From: Promicromonospora soli
GTDB lineage: Bacteria; Actinomycetota; Actinomycetes; Actinomycetales; Cellulomonadaceae
Length of the DNA: 64,000 nt
Direction: 5' to 3'
NCBI RefSeq assembly: GCF_014653785.1
Contig: NZ_BNAS01000004.1
Coordinates: forward strand, 441,046 to 505,045
The position numbers were made by a program, and so were the translations under genes. The stretch's first letter is position 1; every line of letters starts with the position of its first letter. Below the pieces are notes generated by a model, which was not told the origin of the DNA, did no database searches, and saw only the letters and a program-made list of their open reading frames with translations. Shown here piece after piece: positions 57,998-64,000 of the stretch.

Positions 57998-58561
57998 TCA
58001 GTCGCAGCTGTCGCAGCGACCCGTCGCCGGCAGCTGCATGTAGCAGCTCGGGCAGCTCGCCGGAGCCGCGTCGGGTGCGTGCGCGAACGAGGACGTCTGC
58101 GTTCCCGAGAACCCGGCCATCAGAACGCGCTTGTACCCGCCGCCGGCCTGCTGGACGTCGACGAAGCCCTTGTTGAAGAAGGCCGTCACCTCATGTCCTG
58201 GCCCGGGCGAGACAGCGACGTACGAGCGCGACGACGGGATCCAGATACGGGTCTTGTCCAGCCCCTCGGCGATCTCCCGCATGGCCGCACGCTGGGCCAT
58301 CGCGATGGGGAGCGCCTCGAGTGCGGCGTCGAAGGAGTCGAAGTCGTCGCGGTCGGAACCGGCGAGAGCGTCGACGCAGGTCTTGCAGATCTTGAACTTC
58401 TGGCGATCGAGCTCGGTCGCGGGCTGGAGCGATGCCAGACGATCCGCGGCAATGTGCTGGCAGTCCTTGCCGTGCAGAACCCTGCCGTAAGGAACCCTGT
58501 AGAGCAGCTCGAGCGGGATCTCTGCGCCTGCAACAGCAGGGGTCTCACTGGACGTAGTCAC
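57998..58561 (-). CDS. Hypothetical protein with C-terminal zinc ribbon
   Basis: A 187-residue soluble protein of no recognised family. A probable N-terminal zinc site (HGKDCQHIAAD, then FKICKTC) and a C-terminal ribbon (SCPSCYMQLPATGRCDSCD) give two Cys-rich ends; between them lies MREIAEGLDKTRIWIPSSRSYVAVSPGPGHEVTAFFNKGFVD. No catalytic motif is seen; a role in nucleic-acid or protein binding is possible. Confidence 0.65.
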   Translation of the reverse strand: MTTSSETPAVAGAEIPLELLYRVPYGRVLHGKDCQHIAADRLASLQPATELDRQKFKICKTCVDALAGSDRDDFDSFDAALEALPIAMAQRAAMREIAEGLDKTRIWIPSSRSYVAVSPGPGHEVTAFFNKGFVDVQQAGGGYKRVLMAGFSGTQTSSFAHAPDAAPASCPSCYMQLPATGRCDSCD

Positions 58562-58652
58562 CAGTTAAGTATCGCTGCTCGAAGGGCCCAGTGGGGACAC
58601 CAGTTTTCGGGGCGTCCCCAGCGACTGGGCGAGTCGACGAGCTTGGACCGAC

Positions 58653-59231
58653 TCAGACGTGCAGCGTGGGCCGGTAGATGAGCTCCTGGGTGCGACCGTC
58701 GAGCGTCCGGTGCTCGATCAGCTCGAGGTCGAAGTCGGCCGCACCCTGGAAGATCGGGTCCTCTCCGGTCTGACCGGTGATCACGGGGAAGAGCGTCACC
58801 TGGACGCGGTCGACCAGGCCCGCGGCCATCAGCGCCCGGTTCATCGACAGGCTGCCGTGCGAGCGCAACGGCACGTCGGACTCCTCCTTGAGCCGGGCGA
58901 CGACGTCGACGGCGTCCCCGCTCGCGACGGTCGCGTCCGGCCAGTCGAGCGGCCCTTCCAGCGTGCTCGACACCACCGTTGTAGGCAGGTGCCTCATCCG
59001 GGTGACCCACGGGTCGCGCACGTCGGACTCCTCGGTGCTCTCGGCCAGCATCTGCGCGAACAGCCGATACGTGTTCGCCCCGAAGACCATCCGCTGCTCC
59101 TGGTCGTAAAGGGCGAGGCGGTGGTCGAGGAGCTCGGGGCCCTGCTTGCCCCAGTAGCCGGTCCAGTTGCCGCCGGCGGCACCGAAGCCATCGAGGCTCG
59201 TAAAGACGTCGAACGTGTAGGTAGCGGTCAT
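58653..59231 (-). CDS. Dihydrofolate reductase-family (RibD C-terminal-like) protein
   Basis: A 192-residue reductase of the DHFR/RibD_C superfamily: TFDVFTSLDGFGAAGGNW, MVFGANTYRLFAQML and DVPLRSHGSLSMNRALMAAGLVDRVQVTLFPVITG. Such stand-alone proteins are NADPH-linked reductases of unknown substrate, not true folate enzymes. ATG 59231 follows GAGGAGAG by a few bases. It follows the MFS gene at 59330 on the same strand. Confidence 0.88.
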   Translation of the reverse strand: MTATYTFDVFTSLDGFGAAGGNWTGYWGKQGPELLDHRLALYDQEQRMVFGANTYRLFAQMLAESTEESDVRDPWVTRMRHLPTTVVSSTLEGPLDWPDATVASGDAVDVVARLKEESDVPLRSHGSLSMNRALMAAGLVDRVQVTLFPVITGQTGEDPIFQGAADFDLELIEHRTLDGRTQELIYRPTLHV

Positions 59232-59256
59232 GATGCTCTCCTCGAGTGGGGCCGAT

Positions 59257-59278
59257 CCGGTCTGTGAGTTCAGACCGG
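59257..59278. terminator. 8-bp hairpin in MFS/reductase gap
   Basis: CCGGTCTG (59257-59264) and CAGACCGG (59271-59278) pair perfectly around TGAGTT. It may end MFS transcription or act as an operator for the reductase. Confidence 0.5.
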
Positions 59279-59329
59279 AAGACACGGCGATACTCATCGC
59301 TTCCTCGCCACCGAGGTCGACCTGCCCGC

Positions 59330-60775
59330 CTATGCCCGCTGGGTAGCCATCGCCCGCTCGCGGCGCCCCGCCGCAACCGTCCCACCCACCGTCAGAACGG
59401 CGCACAGCACCAGCACACCGGCGCCCGCCGGCCCGACGAGGTGGAGGGCCCCGACGAGCGCGCCGCTCCCGGTCTCCATGTGGGGTACCGCGAGCAGCCC
59501 GACGGTCCCGAGCAAGGCGATGCCGATCGCCGAGCCCAGGTGGTTTCCCGTCTCCGCGAGCGCCGCGGCGCGGGCGGCCGCTTCCGGCGGCGCGGCCGAC
59601 ATGAGGCGCTGGGTGCCGAACATGAAGAGCGGCGCGCACCCGAACCCCGCGACGGTGTACGCGGCGATCACGGGAACGAGCGGCTGATCGCGGCTCGCCA
59701 GGGTGAGCAGCAGCTCGCCGGCGGCAGACACCAGGAGCCCGCCGGGAATCAGGACGTCGGCCGGGATCCGGCGGTTCAGGAGCCCCGCGACCTGCGTCCC
59801 GGCGGCGATGCCCAGCCCCATCGGGGCGAACGCGATCGCGGCGGCCAGCGGCGTCATCCCGGCGTCGGACTGGAGGTACTGGGTGGCCCAGAAGCCGGTG
59901 CCGGCCAGCACCACGGCGGCCAGGGTGAGCGAGCCGATCGTGCTGGCCACGACCGGGGTCGCCAGAACCCGCAGGTCGATCAGCGGTGCCTCGGCGGTGA
60001 GCTGACGCCGGACGAAGCCGGCCCCCGCGAGCAGCGCGCCTACGCCGGCCGCCACCACGAGCACACCGGGAGCGCCAGCACCCGGGATCGCCGCCTTGAT
60101 CACCACGAACACGCAGGCGAGTGCCCCGACGAGGAGCCCGGCTCCGAGCCCGTCCACGCGCTGGGCGGCGGCGGGGTCGACGTGCTCGGGCAGCCACCGC
60201 GGACCGAGCACCAGCACCGCGAGGCCCACTGGCACGGCGATCAGGAAGACCGAGCCCCACCACCACTGGTGCAGCATCACGCCGCCGATCACGGGTCCGA
60301 AGGAGGCGAACACGAACTGGGTGGCTGCCCACGCCCCGATGGCCTGGCCGCGCCGCTTCTCGTCCGGGAAGAGCTCGGAGATGAGCGCGAGCGTCGACGG
60401 CATCAGGGTCGCGCCCGCGACGGCCTGCAGCACCCGCGCCAGGATCAAGACCTCGGTGCTGGGCGCGAACGCCGCCAGGAGGGAGGCCAGCAGGAACCCG
60501 GCGGACCCGAGGAGGAGCAGGCGGCGGCGTCCGACGCGGTCGCCGACCGCGCCCGCCACGATGGCGAGCACGCCCACCACGAGGCCGTAGACGTCACTGA
60601 TCCACAGCTGCTCTGCCGGGCCGACGTCCAGGTCGACCGTGAGCTCGGGCAGCGCAAGGAACAGGACGTTGATGTCGACGGCGACGACCGCGGTCGGCAG
60701 TAGGAGCAGGATCATCCCCCGCCACGCGCGGGCGACGGGATCTTGCGGCTGGGCGGTTCTCACGAGTTGTCTCAT
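59330..60775 (-). CDS. MFS drug-efflux transporter (EmrB/QacA type)
   Basis: A 481-residue DHA2-type exporter with about 14 helices: VVAVDINVLFLALPELTVDLDVGPAEQLWISDVYGLVVGVLAIVAGAVGDRVGRRRLLLLG. ATG 60775. Its promoter, on the minus strand, reads TGTCGA (60810-60805), 17-bp spacer, CGAC (60787-60784), 8 nt before the start: an ECF42-type promoter giving a leaderless transcript. It is therefore predicted to be a target of the sigma factor at 61280. Confidence 0.88.
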   Translation of the reverse strand: MRQLVRTAQPQDPVARAWRGMILLLLPTAVVAVDINVLFLALPELTVDLDVGPAEQLWISDVYGLVVGVLAIVAGAVGDRVGRRRLLLLGSAGFLLASLLAAFAPSTEVLILARVLQAVAGATLMPSTLALISELFPDEKRRGQAIGAWAATQFVFASFGPVIGGVMLHQWWWGSVFLIAVPVGLAVLVLGPRWLPEHVDPAAAQRVDGLGAGLLVGALACVFVVIKAAIPGAGAPGVLVVAAGVGALLAGAGFVRRQLTAEAPLIDLRVLATPVVASTIGSLTLAAVVLAGTGFWATQYLQSDAGMTPLAAAIAFAPMGLGIAAGTQVAGLLNRRIPADVLIPGGLLVSAAGELLLTLASRDQPLVPVIAAYTVAGFGCAPLFMFGTQRLMSAAPPEAAARAAALAETGNHLGSAIGIALLGTVGLLAVPHMETGSGALVGALHLVGPAGAGVLVLCAVLTVGGTVAAGRRERAMATQRA

Positions 60776-60783
60776 GCCCGTTG

Positions 60784-60864
60784 GTCGTCACGGGTGGCCG
60801 GTTCTCGACAGGACCGGCGAAGATTCTTCTGGTCGGCTGTCGTATCCAGCGCGCCCGTGTCGAC
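60784..60864. promoter_or_regulatory. Divergent ECF42-type promoters
   Basis: Minus strand: TGTCGA (60810-60805) N17 CGAC (60787-60784), for the MFS pump. Plus strand: TGTCGT (60838-60843) N17 CGAC (60861-60864), for the DGPF/sigma operon. Both end in CGTG-N-CGACC. TGTCGA at -35 and CGAC/CGTC-like at -10 are the published hallmarks of ECF42 promoters in Streptomyces. The spacing agrees exactly between the two. Confidence 0.8.
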
Positions 60865-60914
60865 CAAGGTACGACGACGGCAGAGCGCCGCCGGATCCGA
60901 ACCCAGGAGGAACC

Positions 60915-61283
60915 ATGAAGTACCTGATCCTGATGCAGGTCGACCCCACCGTCATCGAGCAGCTCACGCCCGAGCAGGGCAAGCAGATCGAGGAGGGCCA
61001 CGCCGCGTTCATGGCGCACACCAAGGAGCGCGGTGAGTTCATCGGCACGCAGGCGCTGGCCGACCCGAGCCAGTCGAAAGTAGTGCGGTCCGTGGCCGGG
61101 ACCCCGCTGACGAGCGACGGTCCGTTCGCCGAGGCCAAGGAGTACCTCGGCGGCTTCTATCTGCTGGACGTCGAGGACGAGGCCCGCGCACTGGAGCTCG
61201 CCCGCATGATCCCGGACAGCACCGTGGACGGGCTGGCCCTGGAGGTGCGTCCGGTGATGTTCAGCGACTTCGGGGACCTGTGA
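60915..61283 (+). CDS. DGPF-motif YCII-family protein
   Basis: A 122-residue YCII/DGPF protein: VAGTPLTSDGPFAEAKEYLGGFYLLDVEDEARALELARMIP carries the eponymous DGPF motif. Such proteins are almost always encoded next to ECF42 sigma factors. AGGAGG (60905-60910) precedes ATG 60915. The stop overlaps the sigma-factor start (GTGA). Confidence 0.92.
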   Translation: MKYLILMQVDPTVIEQLTPEQGKQIEEGHAAFMAHTKERGEFIGTQALADPSQSKVVRSVAGTPLTSDGPFAEAKEYLGGFYLLDVEDEARALELARMIPDSTVDGLALEVRPVMFSDFGDL

Positions 61284-62530
61284 CACCTGTGCCCTCCGAG
61301 GGCGAGGACCTGCTGCGCGACCTGGCGCCGCAGGTCCTCGCCCGGCTCGTGCGCTCGTACGGCACGGGCCAGTTCGACGTCTGCGAGGACGCGGTCCAGG
61401 ATGCGCTCCTCGCGGCGTACCGCCAGTGGCCGGCCGATCCGCCGTCGGACCCCCTTGCCTGGCTCGTCACCGCTGCCCGACGGCGGTACGTGGACCGCAT
61501 CCGGTCAGACAGCCGACGCCGGGAGCGGGAGGCCCGTGATGCTCTCCTGAACGAACCGCTGACCGAGCCCCTGGCCGGCGCGGACGCCGGCCACTCCCCC
61601 GCCGACGACAGCCTGCTCCTGCTGCAGCTCTGCTGCCATCCGGCACTGCCCAGGCCGGCGCAGGTCGCGCTCACCCTGCGCGCCGTGGCCGGGCTGACGA
61701 CGGCGCAGATCGCGAACGTCCACCAGCTCCCCGAGGCGACGGTCGCGCAGCGCATCACGCGCGCCAAGCGGCGTCTGGCCGAGCTCGGCGGAGACCTGCC
61801 ACGGCCCAGGGACGCGGCCGAGCGGCTCGGTCCCGTGCTCGACGTGCTCTACGCGATGCAGACCGAGGCCCATCACACGACGTCGGGCGCGCCGGCCCGC
61901 GACACGGACCTCGCGGCCGAGGCCGTCCACCTCGCGCGGCTCCTGCACCAGGCACTGCCCGACGATCCCGAGGTGGCGGGCCTGCTGGCGCTCATGCTGC
62001 TCACCGAGTCGCGAGGGCCGGCGCGCCAGGCCGCCGACGGCTCGCTGATCCCCCTGGACGAGCAGGACCGGACGCGCTGGGACCAGCTCCTCGCGCGCGA
62101 GGGGATCGCCCTGGTCGAGGCCACCGCGCCCGGCGCCGCGCCAGGCCCGTACCTGCTGCAGGCCTGCATCGCCGCCCTGCACGCCGAGGCGCCCGACACC
62201 GGTTCGACGGACTGGACCGAGATCCTCGCGCTCTACGACGTCCTGCAGATCGTGACTGGACGCGGCAACCCGACGATCGCCCTGAACCGGATAGTCGCCG
62301 AGGCTCAGGTGCACGGCGACGGCTCCGCGCTCGACTCCCTGAACCTGCTCGAGCGGGCGCACCCCGGGCTCCCCCGGCTCGATGCGGTCCGCGCGCACCT
62401 GCTGGAGCGCCAGGGCCGGAGCATCGAGGCGGCCGACGCCTACCGCCGAGCCGTGCGCGCGACGCGCAACCTCGCCGAGCAGCAGTACCTCCAGCGCCGT
62501 CTGCGGACCATCACCCGACCGAACGCATAG
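61280..62530 (+). CDS. ECF42-group RNA polymerase sigma factor
   Basis: A 416-residue extracytoplasmic-function sigma factor, twice normal length. Region 2 is about 15-75 (LVRSYGTGQFDVCEDAVQDALLAAYRQWP), region 4 about 110-165 (TLRAVAGLTTAQIANVHQLPEATVAQRITRAKRRL), and the rest is an all-helical TPR-like C-terminal extension (VLDVLYAMQTEAHHTT to EQQYLQRRLRTI) required in this group. GTG 61280 overlaps the DGPF gene by 4 bp. Predicted targets are its own operon and the divergent MFS pump. Confidence 0.92.
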   Translation: MTPVPSEGEDLLRDLAPQVLARLVRSYGTGQFDVCEDAVQDALLAAYRQWPADPPSDPLAWLVTAARRRYVDRIRSDSRRREREARDALLNEPLTEPLAGADAGHSPADDSLLLLQLCCHPALPRPAQVALTLRAVAGLTTAQIANVHQLPEATVAQRITRAKRRLAELGGDLPRPRDAAERLGPVLDVLYAMQTEAHHTTSGAPARDTDLAAEAVHLARLLHQALPDDPEVAGLLALMLLTESRGPARQAADGSLIPLDEQDRTRWDQLLAREGIALVEATAPGAAPGPYLLQACIAALHAEAPDTGSTDWTEILALYDVLQIVTGRGNPTIALNRIVAEAQVHGDGSALDSLNLLERAHPGLPRLDAVRAHLLERQGRSIEAADAYRRAVRATRNLAEQQYLQRRLRTITRPNA

Positions 62531-62601
62531 CCGAGGCCAGGGGCGAGCTGTGGGACGGCATCGGCTACCACGACCGGAGGCCGACGCCGCCCACCTCGCT
62601 C

Positions 62602-64000
62602 TCAGCGGCGGTACGAGGCCAGATGCCAGACCCGGATCGCCTCGAGCCTGCCGGTGCCTCCCTCGGCGAACAGCTCGACGCCGTCGCTGCCCGGGTCGGG
62701 GAAGACCTGGTCGGTGAGAACGACCTCGCCGTCGGCGCCGAAGACCTCCACCGAGGACCAGTCGAGCAGGACCTTCACCCGCACCTTGCCGTCCTGGGCA
62801 GGCAGCGGGGCCCGGTGGACGCCGGGGAACCCGGGGTTGAACCCGACCTCGCCCGAGCGGGTGCGGTCCACGTACAGCTCCTGGGTCAGGGCGTCGTAGC
62901 CGATCACCGTCTCCTGGCCTGGGCCGGTGGCCACCTTGAGGCCGAACCGGTCCGCCTCGGCCAGCGAGAAGGTCGCGTCGATCTCTAGCGCCTTGCCGTC
63001 CGCTCGACCGTCCGCGAAGGGGATCGACCCTTCACGAATGGTGACGTCTCGGGCCGCGACCGCCTCGCCGTCGCGAAGGGATCGCAGCGACGTGACCGGC
63101 TGCTGGGTGAGCCGCGCCTCGCCGTCGATGGTCTTCAGAGCCAGCTCGTGAGGGACGGTCATGGCTCCGCGCCATGGGGTGGTCGGCGTGCCGCCGGCGT
63201 ACTGCCAGCTGCTCATCCAGCCGATCATGTACCGCTCACCGGTGGGGACGTTGTCCCAGGAGACCCCGGCGTAGTTGTCCGCACCGAAGTCGACCCAGTC
63301 AGCACGCTCCACCACTGACCGCGCGGGTGCGTCCGAGAAGGTGAAGTGGTCGGCCAGGAGGTGGCCCCAGCCACCGCTGTTGGCGTCGATCACCTTCACC
63401 TGGGCCTGCTGGCCCTGGTAGCGGCGCAGGTCGAAGGAGGCCCAGTCCAGCCGCTCGCTGTTGGTTCCGGTCTCGCTGTCCACGATCTCGCCGTCCACGA
63501 CCAGGTTCACCGTGGTCTCGTTGGAAGCGGGCTGCGCCGGGGTGTCGGAGAGCATCACCGAGTCGAGGTTGAGGTGTCCCCAGCCGCCGGTGTTCTGGTC
63601 GACCACCTCGAGCTGTGCGGTCTGCCCGCGGAGCTCGGAGACGTCCCACGAGGACCAGGCGAGCCGTTCGCCGTCGTTGCCGGTCGCCGTGCGCAGCACC
63701 TCTCCGTCGACCAGGAGGTTCACCGCCGTGGGGTTGGCCCCCGAGATCGGGTGGTGGCCGCCACCGATGAGGAAGTTGATGTAGTCGTTGGTGATCTCGA
63801 ACTCGGAGGACGTCAGGGTGCCCACCGAGCCGTCCTGGTTGACGAACGTGTTGACCAGGCCGTCGCCCTCGAAGCCGGTGACCTCCTGCTGGCCGGGAAG
63901 GGTGCCGGTCGCAGGCGCGGTGCCGAACGCCTCACCGGTGGCGGTCCAGCCATCGCCGTAGCTGCCGCCCTCGAAGTCGGCGATCATCGTCGCCGGAACC
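62602..64000 (-). CDS. GH32 levanase/fructanase-like enzyme, 3' part (5' end beyond the window)
   Basis: The last 466 codons of a gene that continues past the right edge. The reading frame is open to base 64000 (VPATMIADFEGGSY). The segment MIADFEGGSYGDGWTATGEAFGTAPATG is an insertion found in levanase-type GH32 enzymes, followed by two tandem copies of a 65-residue module, the final propeller blade (DFGADNYAGVSWDNVPTGERYMIGWMSSWQYAGGTPTTPWRGAMTVPHEL) and the C-terminal beta-sandwich. The catalytic Asp/Glu residues and any signal peptide lie outside the window. Confidence 0.88.
   Translation of the reverse strand, partial: VPATMIADFEGGSYGDGWTATGEAFGTAPATGTLPGQQEVTGFEGDGLVNTFVNQDGSVGTLTSSEFEITNDYINFLIGGGHHPISGANPTAVNLLVDGEVLRTATGNDGERLAWSSWDVSELRGQTAQLEVVDQNTGGWGHLNLDSVMLSDTPAQPASNETTVNLVVDGEIVDSETGTNSERLDWASFDLRRYQGQQAQVKVIDANSGGWGHLLADHFTFSDAPARSVVERADWVDFGADNYAGVSWDNVPTGERYMIGWMSSWQYAGGTPTTPWRGAMTVPHELALKTIDGEARLTQQPVTSLRSLRDGEAVAARDVTIREGSIPFADGRADGKALEIDATFSLAEADRFGLKVATGPGQETVIGYDALTQELYVDRTRSGEVGFNPGFPGVHRAPLPAQDGKVRVKVLLDWSSVEVFGADGEVVLTDQVFPDPGSDGVELFAEGGTGRLEAIRVWHLASYRR

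Noticed and set aside
1-64000. CRISPR arrays, tRNA or rRNA genes, insertion sequences, prophage
   Set aside because: No regularly spaced direct repeats, no cloverleaf or rRNA-like stretch, and no transposase or integrase frames were seen.

Overview
The window is a 64 kb stretch of a high-GC actinobacterial chromosome. GC-rich third codon positions, frequent GTG (and one TTG) starts, lipoprotein substrate-binding proteins paired with ATPase-less CUT1 permeases, leaderless TANNNT-N6/7-ATG promoters, an ECF42/DGPF pair and secreted RICIN-domain glycosidases all fit a saprophytic Micrococcales member. Promicromonosporaceae or Cellulomonadaceae-like is an inference, not a proven assignment. No rRNA, tRNA, CRISPR array, transposase or phage gene was seen, so this looks like ordinary accessory and metabolic chromosome.

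Layout. 1-9.2 kb: regulator/enzyme pairs (MmyB-type regulator and Bcr/CflA efflux pump; cyclophilin-like lipoprotein; zinc alcohol dehydrogenase; Lrp regulator divergent from a HisC-like aminotransferase with a YitT membrane protein; TetR divergent from an SDR; a second MmyB-type regulator). 9.2-38.4 kb: three carbohydrate loci. Locus A (9.2-14.6 and 17.0-20.1 kb) has a GH31 enzyme, a CUT1 transporter, a LacI regulator and a secreted GH39-like glycosidase with a ricin-type module. A large secreted coiled-coil protein lies inside it. Locus B (20.2-28.2 kb) has a GH36 alpha-galactosidase, a CUT1 transporter, a LacI regulator and a divergent ROK regulator. Locus C (30.5-38.4 kb) has a GH42 beta-galactosidase, a CUT1 transporter and two LacI regulators. 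A PQQ-like propeller protein and a small membrane protein separate B and C.

38.4-47 kb: a third MmyB-type regulator divergent from an SDR, a 5'-deleted SDR pseudogene, a class IV aminotransferase-like protein, twin TetR regulators, an XRE-cupin regulator divergent from a 2-oxoglutarate/Fe(II)-type oxygenase, and HxlR divergent from an MFS pump. 47-64 kb: a 1355-residue secreted subtilase, a deazaflavin-type oxidoreductase, a Tat lipoprotein intradiol dioxygenase-like protein, a TetR/hydrolase operon, an MFS carrier, an atypical protein kinase, a zinc-ribbon protein of unknown role, a DHFR-like reductase, an MFS pump divergent from a DGPF/ECF42 sigma operon, and the 3' part of a GH32 levanase-like gene cut by the window edge.

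The clearest regulatory logic is in locus A. Two promoters (transporter/GH31 operon and secreted glycosidase) each lie between two AGCGAACCGGTTCGCT-type operators whose centres are exactly 46 bp apart, and a third operator precedes the LacI gene itself. A second strong signal is a back-to-back pair of TGTCGW-N17-CGAC promoters between the MFS pump at 59.3-60.8 kb and the DGPF/ECF42 operon. A 67-bp hairpin element with a conserved loop occurs twice, in opposite orientations, 42 kb apart. Strong perfect hairpins separate the binding-protein gene from the permease genes in both operons where the binding protein comes first.
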